Below the pieces are notes generated by a model. The model made no database searches. It was not told where the DNA came from and saw only the letters and a list, made by a program, of their open reading frames with translations. A stretch of 64,000 bases of DNA from Variovorax brevis (GTDB taxonomy: Bacteria; Pseudomonadota; Gammaproteobacteria; Burkholderiales; Burkholderiaceae_C). Numbering within the stretch: position 1 is the stretch's first letter; the number at the start of each line of letters is the position of its first letter. Positions 18,772-27,841 of the stretch are shown in pieces. Made by a program: the position numbers and the translations under genes. Location of the stretch: NCBI RefSeq assembly GCF_030317105.1, contig NZ_JASZYG010000001.1, forward strand, positions 310,001 to 374,000, read 5' to 3'.

Positions 18772-20277
18772 ATGGACTTTCAACTCAAGACCCTCTCTCT
18801 TTCTCAGTCCGCGGCCGACAAGGCTGACGCATTGATCGTCCTTGTTGCCGAGGGCGCGCTCCCGGCAAAAGACCCGTTGACAACGCTCATAGCCGATGCG
18901 CGCAAGTCGGGCGACCTGTCCGACAAGGCGGGCAAGGTGCTGAGTCTTTACAAACCGGTGCAGGGCGGGCCGTCTGCGGTCGTGCTGGTCTCGGTGGGTG
19001 ATGGCAAGGCCTCGTCGGTGAGAAGCGGCGTGAGCGCCGGCATCGGTGCGGCCAAGGGCGGGAAGCCCAAGCGCGTGGTGGTGGTGTTCGCGCAAGCCGC
19101 CGATGAAGGCGCCGTGCGCGCCGCCGTGCTCGCGGCCTCGGACGCCAACTACGTCTACGTCGCCACCAAGTCCAAGGCCGAGCCGAGCACCCTGAAGACG
19201 GTCGTCATCGGGGTTCCGGATTCGCGCGCCGTGGCCAAGGCCTTCGACGAAGCGGTGGCCACGGCCGCCGGCGTCGAGTTTGCGAAGGAGTGGGGCAATC
19301 GACCCGCCAACTTCTGCACCCCGACGATGCTGGCCGACGCGGCTATGGAACTGGCTGGGTCGTCCAAAATCAAGTGCCAGGTGCTGGGCCACAAGGAAGT
19401 CACCAAGCTGGGCATGGGGGCCTTTGCCGGCGTGGCGCAGGGCTCGCACGAGCCACTGAAGTTCATCGTGCTGCACTACGCCGGCGCGGCGAAGGAGCAG
19501 GCGCCGGTCGCGCTGGTGGGCAAGGGCATCACCTTCGACACCGGTGGCGTCTCGCTCAAGCCGGCCGCCGAAATGGACGAAATGAAGTTCGACATGTGCG
19601 GCGCTGCCAGCGTGCTGGGCGTGTTCCGCGCACTGGCCGACATCAAGCCCGCCATCAACGTGGTGGGCCTCATTCCCACCTGCGAGAACATGAACGATGG
19701 CAAGGCCATCAAGCCTGGCGACGTGTTGACCAGCATGAGCGGCCAGACCATCGAGGTGCTCAACACCGACGCGGAAGGCCGCCTGATTCTTTGCGACGCG
19801 CTGACCTACGCCAAGCGCTTCTCGCCCGCCGCGGTGATCGACATTGCCACGCTCACCGGCGCCTGCGTGATCGCGCTGGGCGGCGTGCGCAGCGGCCTCT
19901 TCTCCACCGACGACGGCCTGGCCGCGGCGCTCGAAGCCGCCGGTGAAAGCTCGCTCGATCGCGTCTGGCGCATGCCGCTCGACGAAGACTACGGCGAAGG
20001 GCTCAAGAGCAACTTTGCGGACATGGCCAACATTGCGGGCAGGGCGGCGGGCGCCGTCACCGCCGCCAAGTTCCTGCAGAAGTTCACCAACGACTTTCCG
20101 TGGGCGCACCTGGACATTGCCGGCACGGCGTGGAAGAGCGGCGCTGCCAAGGGTTCGACCGGGCGGCCCGTGGGGCTGCTGGTGTCTTATCTGCTGGGTC
20201 GCGCTGCCGCTGACGCAGGCAAGGCCGCCGAGGCGCCGGCACGCAAAACGGGTCGCAAGTCGCGATCGACCGCGTGA
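18772..20277 (+). CDS. pepA: Leucyl aminopeptidase PepA
   Basis: A 501-residue M17 cytosolic aminopeptidase. The manganese/zinc ligand and active-site segments are GKGITFDTGG, KPAAEMDEMKFDM and the family signature NTDAEGR. An Ala/Lys/Arg-rich tail follows. AAAAAAGGAT lies just before the ATG. The divergent lptF and downstream holC form the familiar lptFG/pepA/holC neighbourhood. Confidence 0.96.
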   Translation: MDFQLKTLSLSQSAADKADALIVLVAEGALPAKDPLTTLIADARKSGDLSDKAGKVLSLYKPVQGGPSAVVLVSVGDGKASSVRSGVSAGIGAAKGGKPKRVVVVFAQAADEGAVRAAVLAASDANYVYVATKSKAEPSTLKTVVIGVPDSRAVAKAFDEAVATAAGVEFAKEWGNRPANFCTPTMLADAAMELAGSSKIKCQVLGHKEVTKLGMGAFAGVAQGSHEPLKFIVLHYAGAAKEQAPVALVGKGITFDTGGVSLKPAAEMDEMKFDMCGAASVLGVFRALADIKPAINVVGLIPTCENMNDGKAIKPGDVLTSMSGQTIEVLNTDAEGRLILCDALTYAKRFSPAAVIDIATLTGACVIALGGVRSGLFSTDDGLAAALEAAGESSLDRVWRMPLDEDYGEGLKSNFADMANIAGRAAGAVTAAKFLQKFTNDFPWAHLDIAGTAWKSGAAKGSTGRPVGLLVSYLLGRAAADAGKAAEAPARKTGRKSRSTA

Positions 20278-20711
20278 CCGGCATCGAGTTCCGCTTCAAC
20301 GCCGCCGACAAGGTCGACTACGCCTGCCGGCTGCTGCGCAAGGCCGTGGCGGCCAAGGGCGCGCAATTGGTGGTCACGGCAGACCCCGTCACGCTCGGCG
20401 CCGTCGATGCCGCGCTGTGGCAGCTTTCGCCCACGGACTTCGTTGCGCATTGCCACGCCGACGCACAGAAGCAGGTGCTGAGCCGCTCACCCGTGGTGCT
20501 GGCGATTCCCAACGCAGGCTCGCTGCCGGATCGGCCTGTGCTCATCAATCTGTCGAGCGAGGTGCCCGTGGGCTTCGAGCGCTTCGAGCGGCTCATCGAG
20601 CTGGTGGGTTGCGATGAAGGCGAGCGGCAGGCCGGCCGCGTTCGCTGGCGGCACTACACCGAGCGCGGCTATGCCATGACGCGCATGGACCTGTCGGGGA
20701 AAGACGCCTGA
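20274..20711 (+). CDS. holC: DNA polymerase III chi subunit HolC
   Basis: A 145-residue protein MTGIEFRFNAADKVDYACRL. The chi subunit links the clamp loader to single-stranded DNA-binding protein. The start is GTG 20274, which overlaps the pepA stop (GTGA); coupling to pepA is conserved in many proteobacteria. The conserved LPNLG-like segment is here LINLSSEVP. Confidence 0.88.
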   Translation: MTGIEFRFNAADKVDYACRLLRKAVAAKGAQLVVTADPVTLGAVDAALWQLSPTDFVAHCHADAQKQVLSRSPVVLAIPNAGSLPDRPVLINLSSEVPVGFERFERLIELVGCDEGERQAGRVRWRHYTERGYAMTRMDLSGKDA

Positions 20712-21226
20712 TGGCCACCACCGGCCGCACCCCGCCGCGCTTTGTGCCCACGCTCACGACGGTGGTGGAACTGCCGCCCGAGCTGCCCACCGGCACGGAG
20801 AACATGATCGACGACCTCGGCTTCTCTAGCATGCCCGAGCAGCCGCCGCCGGTCCTGTGGCAACCGCCGCCGCCCGTCGCCGCAGCGCCGCAAGCAACAC
20901 TGGAAGAACCCTCTCAAGAACACTCGCAGGAACACTCGCAAAAACCGCCTCTTGCCCAGACCGCCATCCAGGTATCCGAAGAGGACGCCTTCCGTCTTGA
21001 AGAGCAACTGCTGCACCGCGTTCTTCAGCGTGTAGACCTTTCGTTGGAAGAGCGACTGACGGACACGGTGTCGGCCGCAGTGCAGCGCCAGCTCGACGTG
21101 ATGCTGCCGCGTTTGCGTTCAGAAATCGAGACGGTTTTGCGATCGCTGGTCGTTGAAGCGCTGGCTCAGGAACTTTCCGAAAACACAGGGTCTACGCCAG
21201 CATTCCGGCCATCAACCTTCGGCTAA
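20711..21226 (+). CDS. Hypothetical protein downstream of holC
   Basis: A 171-residue protein. The first 85 residues are Pro/Glu/Gln-rich and probably disordered, with a small EHSQ repeat; residues 90-155 are charged and helical (EEDAFRLEEQLLHRVLQRVD), compatible with a coiled coil. Its ATG overlaps the holC stop by one base (TGATG). No function is recognised; co-translation with holC is the only clue. Confidence 0.75.
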   Translation: MATTGRTPPRFVPTLTTVVELPPELPTGTENMIDDLGFSSMPEQPPPVLWQPPPPVAAAPQATLEEPSQEHSQEHSQKPPLAQTAIQVSEEDAFRLEEQLLHRVLQRVDLSLEERLTDTVSAAVQRQLDVMLPRLRSEIETVLRSLVVEALAQELSENTGSTPAFRPSTFG

Positions 21227-21229
21227 ACT

Positions 21230-21318
21230 GCGCCGCGTTCAGGTGCACGGGCACCATGAACGGGCGCGGCGCGGAACTTGCTCAGCACCTGCGCCCGGTT
21301 TCACAACCGGTTTTTTTT
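21230..21318 (+). ncRNA. Structured leader or small RNA ending in a terminator, upstream of livJ
   Basis: GCGCCGCG (21230-21237) pairs with CGCGGCGC (21265-21272), TTCA (21238-21241) with TGAA (21257-21260) and GGTGC (21242-21246) with GCACC (21251-21255), a 17-bp interrupted stem. It is followed by CCGGTT-TCAC-AACCGG and eight T (21295-21318), an intrinsic terminator. A TAAACT -10-like hexamer overlaps its 5' end at 21224. The second hairpin could simply end the pepA-holC operon, or attenuate livJ. Confidence 0.55.
21295..21318 (+). terminator. Rho-independent terminator before livJ
   Basis: Six-base-pair stem CCGGTT/AACCGG with a TCAC loop followed directly by TTTTTTTT. It lies 35 bases before the livJ ATG, downstream of the pepA-holC operon. 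Confidence 0.75.
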
Positions 21319-21352
21319 ACTCTCTCTCTTATCCATATCCTGGAGGTTTCCC

Positions 21353-22558
21353 ATGCAATTGAAATGGACTGCAGTAGCACTGGCTGCACTTACGCTCGTG
21401 GCTTGCGGCAAGAAGGAAGAAGCCGCTGCGCCCGCCGCAGCGCCGGCGCCCACTGCGGCAGCGCCTGCGGCTGCGCCTCCCGCTGGAGCGCTCGTCGTCA
21501 AGATCGGCCACGTCGGCCCGACCAGCGGCGCCATTGCCCACCTGGGCAAGGACAACGAACTCGGTGCCAAGATGGCCATCGAAGACCTGAACGCAAAGGG
21601 CATCAAGATCGGTGACAAGGTTGCCAAGTTCGAACTGCTGGCCGAAGACGACGCTGGCGATCCGAAGCAAGGCACCGCAGTTGCGCAGAAGCTGGTTGAC
21701 AGCAAGGTCAACGGCGTCGTGGGTCACCTGAACTCGGGCACCACCATCCCCGCTTCCAAGCTGTACAGCGACGCTGGCATCCCCCAGATCTCGCCGTCGG
21801 CCACGAACCCCAAGTACACGCGTCAAGGCTACAAGACCACGTTCCGCGTGGTGGCTGACGACACGCAGCTCGGCGGCACGCTGGGCAAGTACGCTGTCGA
21901 AACGCTCAAGGGCAAGAACATTGCCGTGATCGACGACCGCACCGCTTACGGCCAGGGCGTGGCTGAAGAGTTCGAAAAGGCAGCCAAGGCTGCTGGCGGC
22001 ACCATCGTCGGCCACGAGTTCACCACCGACAAGTCGACCGACTTCAACGCCATCCTGACCAAGCTCAAGGGCGAAAAGCCTGACGTCCTGTTCTTCGGCG
22101 GCATGGACGCTGTCGGCGGCCCGATGCTCAAGCAAGTCAAGCAACTGGGCATGACCGTCAAGTTCATGGGCGGCGACGGCCTGTGCACGGGCGAACTGGC
22201 CAAGCTGGCTGGCGATGCCATCGGCGAAGACATGGTGGTGTGCGCTGAAGCCGGCGGCGTTGAAGGCGACTTCAAGCAACCGCTGGAAGACTTCAAGGCC
22301 AAGTTCAAGGCCAAGAACGGTGTTGAAGTGCAGATCTACGCGCCGTACGTCTATGACGCCGTGAACGTTCTGGCTGACTCGATGGTTCGCGCCGGCTCGG
22401 CCGATCCGGAAAAGTACCTGCCTGAAGTTGGCAAGACCAACTACAAGGGCGTGACCGGCCCGATCGCCTTCGACGAAAAGGGCGACATCAAGAACGGCGC
22501 GCTGACGCTCTACACCTACAAGGGTGGCCAGCGTACGCAAATCGCAGTCGTGCGCTGA
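21353..22558 (+). CDS. Branched-chain amino acid ABC transporter substrate-binding protein (LivJ type)
   Basis: A 401-residue periplasmic binding protein of the Leu/Ile/Val (type I) class. A lipoprotein signal MQLKWTAVALAALTLVACGK with lipobox LVAC is followed by an Ala/Pro-rich linker (about 24-50), then the ligand domain starting VVKIGHVGPTSGAIAHLG. TGGAGG lies six bases before the ATG. No permease or ATPase genes are adjacent, so it is an orphan or works with a transporter elsewhere. Codon use is strongly biased, suggesting high expression. Confidence 0.92.
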   Translation: MQLKWTAVALAALTLVACGKKEEAAAPAAAPAPTAAAPAAAPPAGALVVKIGHVGPTSGAIAHLGKDNELGAKMAIEDLNAKGIKIGDKVAKFELLAEDDAGDPKQGTAVAQKLVDSKVNGVVGHLNSGTTIPASKLYSDAGIPQISPSATNPKYTRQGYKTTFRVVADDTQLGGTLGKYAVETLKGKNIAVIDDRTAYGQGVAEEFEKAAKAAGGTIVGHEFTTDKSTDFNAILTKLKGEKPDVLFFGGMDAVGGPMLKQVKQLGMTVKFMGGDGLCTGELAKLAGDAIGEDMVVCAEAGGVEGDFKQPLEDFKAKFKAKNGVEVQIYAPYVYDAVNVLADSMVRAGSADPEKYLPEVGKTNYKGVTGPIAFDEKGDIKNGALTLYTYKGGQRTQIAVVR

Positions 22559-22592
22559 GCAGGGAGCGGCGCGAGCCGCTTCACGCAACGAA

Positions 22593-22620
22593 AAAAGGGC
22601 CTTCGGGCCCTTTTCTTTTT
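22593..22620 (+). terminator. Rho-independent terminator after livJ
   Basis: AAAAGGGCC-TTCG-GGCCCTTTT with a UUCG tetraloop followed by CTTTTT. It is symmetrical enough to work in both directions. Confidence 0.9.
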
Positions 22621-22749
22621 CTGCATGTGGATGGCGCGAGCGGCGCGCGAGACGCCCGGCGAAGGTGCAGGCGTTGCGCCATTTCGGTGTGCGCCGCGTC
22701 AAGCGGCGGCCGTTGCGGCCTTCACGCGGCCATTGCGGCGCTTGGGCGC

Positions 22750-23034
22750 CTATCGCGCGTTGATGACGCTCGTGACGTTGCCGTTCGTGTCGACCGTGCA
22801 CTTGGAGCGCCGCCCCGTCGCGGTGTTGGTGAGCTGCACGTCGTAGACATCGTCCATCGAGGATGGGTTGGAACCATCGACCCTGAAGTTGTCGGCTGGC
22901 ACCTTGTAGTAGCGCGCCGCCGCAGCCACGCAATTGTCCCGTCCTTCGAGCGGCGCGATCGTGCCTGGCGTGGCGCCGCAAGCGGCAAGAATGCAGCAGG
23001 AGGCGAGCAACAGGGGTGATGTGGTCCAGTGCAT
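22750..23034 (-). CDS. Small hypothetical lipoprotein
   Basis: A 94-residue protein with a signal peptide MHWTTSPLLLASCCILAACG and lipobox LAAC. The mature part has two more cysteines (DNCVAAAARYY and SKCTVD) and a beta-rich TNTATGRRSKCTVDTNGNV segment reminiscent of small SmpA-like or DUF outer-membrane lipoproteins. Function unknown. Confidence 0.75.
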   Translation of the reverse strand: MHWTTSPLLLASCCILAACGATPGTIAPLEGRDNCVAAAARYYKVPADNFRVDGSNPSSMDDVYDVQLTNTATGRRSKCTVDTNGNVTSVINAR

Positions 23035-23158
23035 GAAGACTCCGTCGATCAGGTGTTCCTGAACATACAACAAAGGTCCGCATGCGGGGCTATGCATTTG
23101 CTTTCATAGCTCGCAAGGCCGGATGGCAATGGGGTCACAGCTTCGTAAAGTTGCGCCG

Positions 23159-23959
23159 ATGAATGCACTCTCAAGCTCCGGCCTTGCGTTGGCCGCCGTC
23201 GTGGCTGTTTCGGCGGCGCACGCGCAGGCCGTTCAACTGTATGCGGCGGGCAGCCTGCGCGAATCATTGACCGACATCGCACGCCAGTACGAGTCCGACG
23301 GCGGCCAGCCCGTGAAGCTGACTTTCGGCGCGTCGGGCCTGCTGCGCGAACGCATCGAAAAAGGCGAGCCGGCGCAGGTGTTTGCATCGGCGGACATGCA
23401 GCATCCGCAGCGTCTGGCGCAAACCAACCAGTGGGATGCGCCGGTGGTTTTCGCACGCAACCTGATGTGCGTGCTGGCCTCGCCTTCGATCGACGTCAAC
23501 TCCGGCACGCTGCTGGACGCGATGCTGGCGCCAGGCATTCGCGTGGGCACCTCCACACCCAAGGCGGATCCGTCCGGCGACTATGCGTGGGAGCTCTTCC
23601 GTCGCGCGGACGCCCTTCGCCCCGGCGCGTTCACGGCGCTGGATGCCAAGGCGCTCAAGCTGACCGGCGCGCCTGGTTCCGCGCAGCCGCCTGCCGGCCG
23701 CGGCACCTATGGGTGGATCATGGAAGAGGGCAAGGCCGACCTGTTCGTCACCTATTGCACCAATGCGGCTGCGGCGCTGCGCGAAGTGCCGCGGCTTCAA
23801 CGCATCGAGGTGCCGGCTGACCTGCAGGTGGCTGCGAGCTACGGCCTCACGGTGCGCCGCGATGCAGGGGATGCAGCGGCGCGGCTGGTGCAGTACATCC
23901 TGTCCCCCGCGGCGCAGGCCGTGCTGCGGCGCTACGGTTTCGGCGCACCGGTGCCCTGA
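23159..23959 (+). CDS. ModA-like substrate-binding protein
   Basis: A 266-residue type II periplasmic binding protein. After a signal peptide ending AAHAQ, the mature start VQLYAAGSLRESLTDIARQY and the LTFGASGLLRERIEKG segment are those of molybdate/tungstate-binding ModA. ModB and ModC are absent nearby, so the ligand is not certain. ATG 23159 gives a normal signal peptide; ATG 23123 adds only hydrophilic residues. Confidence 0.82.
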   Translation: MNALSSSGLALAAVVAVSAAHAQAVQLYAAGSLRESLTDIARQYESDGGQPVKLTFGASGLLRERIEKGEPAQVFASADMQHPQRLAQTNQWDAPVVFARNLMCVLASPSIDVNSGTLLDAMLAPGIRVGTSTPKADPSGDYAWELFRRADALRPGAFTALDAKALKLTGAPGSAQPPAGRGTYGWIMEEGKADLFVTYCTNAAAALREVPRLQRIEVPADLQVAASYGLTVRRDAGDAAARLVQYILSPAAQAVLRRYGFGAPVP

Positions 23960-23999
23960 GGTTCGGCGGTTCGCCCGGTCCGCATACGTCGGCAGCAAA

Positions 24000-24743
24000 T
24001 CACACCGCCGCCGCGAAGGGCGTGCGGATGTCCGCAAGAAACTGTTGCGCACGCGCGTGCTGCGGACGGTTGAAGAAGTCTTCCGGCGTCGCGCGCTCCA
24101 GCACCTTGCCTTCGTCCATGAACAGCACGCGGTCGGCGACGTCGCGCGCGAAGCCCATCTCGTGCGTGACGCAGACCATCGTCATGCCGTCGCGCGCCAG
24201 GTCGCGCATCACCAGCAGCACCTCGCCGACCATCTCGGGGTCCAGCGCGCTGGTCGGTTCGTCGAAGAGCATCAGCGGCGGCTGCATGGCCAGCGCCCGT
24301 GCAATCGCCACGCGCTGCTGCTGGCCGCCCGAAAGATCGGCGGGAAATGCGGCTGCCTTGTGCGCAAGGCCGACGCGCTCAAGCAGGGCCATCGCGCGCT
24401 CGTTGGCCTGCGCCTGCGAAAGGCCGCGCAGCTGCACCGGTGCCAGCGTGCAGTTCTGAAGCACGTTCAGGTGCGGGAACAGGTTGAACTGCTGGAAGAC
24501 GAAGCCGATGTGCGAGCGGAACTCGTTGAGCTTGATGTCGCGCGCATGGATGTCCTTGCCATCGACGCGGATGGTGCCGGACTGGATCGGCTCCAGCCGG
24601 TTGACGGTGCGGATCAGCGTCGACTTGCCCGAGCCCGACGGCCCGCACACCACAACCACCTCGCCCTTGTTGACGGTCTCGGTGACATCGACGAGCGCGT
24701 GGTACGCGCCATACCACTTATTGACCTTCTCGAACTGGATCAT
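24000..24743 (-). CDS. Polar amino acid ABC transporter ATP-binding protein
   Basis: A 247-residue ATPase of the GlnQ/GltL group. Walker [11 protein letters not shown]-loop [12 protein letters not shown], signature LSGGQQQR, Walker B LMLFDEP and switch His in CVTHEMGFA are all present. The ATG 24743 overlaps the preceding permease by 26 bases. It energises uptake with the two permeases and binding protein upstream. Confidence 0.94.
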   Translation of the reverse strand: MIQFEKVNKWYGAYHALVDVTETVNKGEVVVVCGPSGSGKSTLIRTVNRLEPIQSGTIRVDGKDIHARDIKLNEFRSHIGFVFQQFNLFPHLNVLQNCTLAPVQLRGLSQAQANERAMALLERVGLAHKAAAFPADLSGGQQQRVAIARALAMQPPLMLFDEPTSALDPEMVGEVLLVMRDLARDGMTMVCVTHEMGFARDVADRVLFMDEGKVLERATPEDFFNRPQHARAQQFLADIRTPFAAAV

Positions 24744-25467
24744 AGGCAGTGACTTTCTGGAGCGCATCGCGCGGTGTGGGCCGCCTGGCCTGTTGCTGGA
24801 CGAGCCGGCGTTCCAGCCAGTAGGCAATGCGCGAGAGCCCGAAGCAAAGGACAAAATAACTCAGGCCCAGGAAGAAGTACACCTCGGCCGGCTTGGTGAA
24901 CACTTGCGAATTGATCTGCGACGCGATGAAGGAGACTTCGGTGAGCCCGATGATGTAGCCAAGTGACGTCTCCTTGATGGTGGAGACGAACTGGTTCACG
25001 AGCGAGGGCAGCATCGAGCGCACCGCCTGCGGAAGCACCACGAAGCGCATGCTGCGCCAGTAGCCCAGGCCGAGCGAGCGTGCGCATTCCACCTGCCCGC
25101 GTGGCACGCCCTGGATGCCGGCGCGAATGATCTCCGCAAGGTAGACGCCATCGAAGATCACCAGCGCGATCAGCATGGTGGTGAACTGGTCCGTCTTGTA
25201 GCCCGTTACGCTGGGCAGGAAGAAGTAGGCCCAGAAGACCACCATCAAGAGCGGCGTGCCGCGCACCACGAACACCAGCGCGGTGATCGGCACGCGAATC
25301 CAGGCGAAGGGGCTCACGCGTCCAATGCCCAGCAGCACGCCCACCGGCAACCCGAGCACCAGGCCCAGCGAGGCCAGCAGCACGGTCAACGCCAGTCCGC
25401 CCAGCGGTCCGTTGGGGTATTGGCCGATGAGGAAGTAAAGCCAGTAGGTGTCGATCAGTTGGAGCAT
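24718..25467 (-). CDS. Amino acid ABC transporter permease (GltK/GlnP type)
   Basis: A 249-residue inner-membrane protein of the HisMQ family, with about five helices and the EAA loop [20 protein letters not shown] that contacts the ATPase. It follows the other permease by 10 bases and overlaps the ATPase gene. Confidence 0.93.
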   Translation of the reverse strand: MLQLIDTYWLYFLIGQYPNGPLGGLALTVLLASLGLVLGLPVGVLLGIGRVSPFAWIRVPITALVFVVRGTPLLMVVFWAYFFLPSVTGYKTDQFTTMLIALVIFDGVYLAEIIRAGIQGVPRGQVECARSLGLGYWRSMRFVVLPQAVRSMLPSLVNQFVSTIKETSLGYIIGLTEVSFIASQINSQVFTKPAEVYFFLGLSYFVLCFGLSRIAYWLERRLVQQQARRPTPRDALQKVTAYDPVREGQ

Positions 25468-25477
25468 CGATTCACCT

Positions 25478-26173
25478 TCAGGCAGGCCGCGCCGGGAAGC
25501 GCTGCTGGTACCAGGCCGCCAGCCCGGTGATGAGGAGCGACACCGTCAGATAGGCGGCGGTCGCGAACCCGAAGGCTTCGAAGCTGCGAAAGGTCGCGCT
25601 CTCGACCTGGCCGGCCTGGTACATCATTTCGGCCGCGCCGATCACCGTCGCGATGCTGGTGTTCTTCCAGAGGTTGAGCGTCTGCGAAATGAGGGGCGGC
25701 ACCGTGATGCGCAGCGCCTGCGGCAGGATCACGCGGCGCATCGTGGCCAGGAAGCCGAAGCCGAGCGCACGGCCGGCCTCGAACTGTACCGAAGGGATCG
25801 CGCGGATGCCGCTGCGGATGTCCTCGGCCATGTAGGCGGCGGTGTAGAGCGTCAGCGCAATGATCGCGCTCACCGCTTCGATGTTGCCCGAGTAGAGCCA
25901 CGCCTTGATCCGTTCGGGCAAGAGCTCGGGTGCACCGAAATACCAGAACAGCATGTGGGCCAGCAAGGGGATGTTGCGGATCGATTCGACGTACGCAAAG
26001 CCGATCCAGCGCAGCGGCGCGGCGGGTGCCAGGCGCAGCAACGCCACGACCAGTGCGAGGGGCAACGCGAACACCAGCGTGGCCGCCGCAAGCTGCAGCG
26101 ACAGCAGCAGCCCAGCCACGAGCATGTCGTGGTACTGGCCACGCAGGAGCATGGAAAAGTCGAAGACTGGCAT
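25478..26173 (-). CDS. Amino acid ABC transporter permease (GltJ type)
   Basis: A 231-residue HisMQ-family permease with the EAA loop RSGIRAIPSVQFEAGRALGF. Paired with the permease gene downstream, it would form the heterodimeric channel. It is separated from the binding-protein gene by 75 bases that carry a strong hairpin. Confidence 0.93.
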   Translation of the reverse strand: MPVFDFSMLLRGQYHDMLVAGLLLSLQLAAATLVFALPLALVVALLRLAPAAPLRWIGFAYVESIRNIPLLAHMLFWYFGAPELLPERIKAWLYSGNIEAVSAIIALTLYTAAYMAEDIRSGIRAIPSVQFEAGRALGFGFLATMRRVILPQALRITVPPLISQTLNLWKNTSIATVIGAAEMMYQAGQVESATFRSFEAFGFATAAYLTVSLLITGLAAWYQQRFPARPA

Positions 26174-26183
26174 ACAGGACGAA

Positions 26184-26208
26184 GCCCCATCACGTGAAGT
26201 GATGGGGC
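26184..26208 (-). terminator. Intercistronic hairpin between binding-protein and permease genes
   Basis: GCCCCATCAC and GTGATGGGGC form a perfect 10-bp stem around a five-base loop. There is no U tract on the minus strand, so it more likely stabilises the upstream mRNA or causes partial termination, which would give more binding protein than permease. Confidence 0.6.
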
Positions 26209-26248
26209 CAGAGCTTAAGGCCGATCAGGCTGTTGAAGCGTGCTGTGC

Positions 26249-27076
26249 TCAGCCGTCGATCTTGTCGGTCTCGATCTTGAAGGGGCGCTTGTCGGACTTG
26301 GTCTTGGTCGTGGGCCCGAACCACTTGAAGTAGGTCCTCTCGGCCTCGCCGGACTTCTCCAGTTCGCGCAGGGTTTCGTCGACCACAGCCTTGAGGGCGG
26401 GCTCACCCTTCTTGATGCCGAGCGCCAGCGGCTCGACGCTCAGGTTGGTGGGCAGCATGGTGTAGTCCTTGCTGCGATCGCCCAGCTTGCCCATGTCGTC
26501 GACCAGGGACATTTCGTCGTTCACATAGGCAGCGCCCTTGCCCTGCTGCAATGCCAGGAAGGCCTGCTGGCTGGTCTCGAAGGTCACGACATCGACGTTG
26601 GGGACGGCCTTGCGGATGTTGGGCTCCTGCGTGCCGCCCTTGGCGGTGAGAACGCGCTTGCCGGCGAGTTGCGGCACGTCGGTGATGCCGCTGGCCTTCT
26701 TGACCAGCACCTTCTGGCCCGTCACGAAGGTGGTGAGCGAAAAGTCGATCTGCGACTCGCGCTCCTTGTTGTGCGTGAGCGAGGCGGCCAGCAGGTCGAC
26801 GTGGCCTTGCTGAAGCTCGGGAATGCGCGCGGCCACGGCAATCTGCTTGTACACCGGCTTGACGCCGATCTTCCTGGCGACGGCTGCGCCGAGGTCGACT
26901 TCATAGCCGATCACTTCACGGGTCTTGGGATCGACGAAGCTGTTGGGCTCGTCCGTGCCGAGCACGCCGATGACGATCTGGCCTTTCTTCTTGATGTCGG
27001 CAAGTTGATCGGCTTGGGCAACGCCAGCCAGCATGAAAGAGGCGGCAACAATGGAGGCAATGAAGCGGATTCGCAT
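26249..27076 (-). CDS. Polar amino acid ABC transporter substrate-binding protein
   Basis: A 275-residue family-3 binding protein with a signal peptide MRIRFIASIVAASFMLAGVAQA and the start QLADIKKKGQIVIGVLGTDE. The segment GYEVDLGAAVARKIG is typical of the Glu/Asp/Gln/cystine group. ATG 27076 is chosen over the TTG at 27082. It is the first gene of the four-gene transporter unit; the ligand is not determined by sequence. Confidence 0.92.
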   Translation of the reverse strand: MRIRFIASIVAASFMLAGVAQADQLADIKKKGQIVIGVLGTDEPNSFVDPKTREVIGYEVDLGAAVARKIGVKPVYKQIAVAARIPELQQGHVDLLAASLTHNKERESQIDFSLTTFVTGQKVLVKKASGITDVPQLAGKRVLTAKGGTQEPNIRKAVPNVDVVTFETSQQAFLALQQGKGAAYVNDEMSLVDDMGKLGDRSKDYTMLPTNLSVEPLALGIKKGEPALKAVVDETLRELEKSGEAERTYFKWFGPTTKTKSDKRPFKIETDKIDG

Positions 27077-27264
27077 GGTCAATTCTTTATTGAAGTATGG
27101 GTGATGGGCCCACGTTGGCCGACAGGTGCGGCCTCATCCCGACGCGAGCCTGTCAAGCGTAACGTCAAATTCGAACGATGCAAATCGCATATTCAAATGC
27201 CGCGGGCATCAGCCTTGGCGATGCCCGCGACGTTGAAGGTGCAACGCAGCGATTCAGTGCGTCG

Positions 27265-27660
27265 TCAATGCGCCGGCCCCGCGGGCGTCTCCGTGTGCAT
27301 CACGCACCGCCAGCCATCGCCGGACCGAACCCAGGTCGATGAATCGACCATGTCCTGCGTCTCGCCCTTGCCGGACTTGCCGCGCGCGGAAACGCCTTGC
27401 TTCACGTGGTAAGTGAGGATGGCAGTCTTGTCGTTGGGGTACACGACGTCCATGTCGCTGAGTTCGAAAGACGTCAGCAGCATCGTTCCCTGCTCGGCCA
27501 ACTTTCGATAGCCCGCGTGGTCGAAGGAAAACGCCCCGTGTGCACTGACCATCACCGCGGGCTCGTTGAGCATGGCGAGTGCTGCGTCGGTGTTCTGGTC
27601 CACCATCGATTGCCAGAACCGGGTTTCCAGATCAATAAGGGTCTTGTCTTGGGTTTGCAT
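27265..27660 (-). CDS. SnoaL/DUF4440-like nuclear transport factor 2 fold protein
   Basis: A 131-residue small cone-shaped alpha+beta protein: ETRFWQSMVDQNTDAALAML followed by beta strands ending VRSGDGWRCVMHTETP. This is the DUF4440/SnoaL-like layout, whose members are enzymes or ligand-binding proteins of diverse role. AAAGGAG lies eight bases before the ATG at 27660. No clear operon partner. Confidence 0.78.
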   Translation of the reverse strand: MQTQDKTLIDLETRFWQSMVDQNTDAALAMLNEPAVMVSAHGAFSFDHAGYRKLAEQGTMLLTSFELSDMDVVYPNDKTAILTYHVKQGVSARGKSGKGETQDMVDSSTWVRSGDGWRCVMHTETPAGPAH

Positions 27661-27841
27661 GGAATAGCTCCTTTTCGGGATAGGGCATTCCATCCTTTCA
27701 CCGGATGGGCGGGCGGGGATCGGACGACGCACTGTCAGGCAGTAGAACTGCTCCTACGCCCCACCGCGCGCCGGGCCGCTCGCCGGCCTTCCTCGCAGCC
27801 GGCGCATGCTCTTGCAGCCGAACACCAGTCCGGCGCTGCGT

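Noticed and set aside
18751..20109. Upstream extension of the lptF reading frame, giving a protein of over 800 residues
   Set aside because: The added part is exactly antisense to pepA, is His/Arg/Gly-rich and shows no LptF features; the ATG at 18750 gives the normal family length.
21329..23083. Long open frame on the minus strand across livJ
   Set aside because: It is the mirror of strongly codon-biased livJ; composition is typical of an antisense shadow and it has no recognisable domain.
26184..26208. Operon-ending intrinsic terminator between binding-protein and permease genes
   Set aside because: Strong stem but no U tract on the transcribed strand, and the genes clearly form one transport system.
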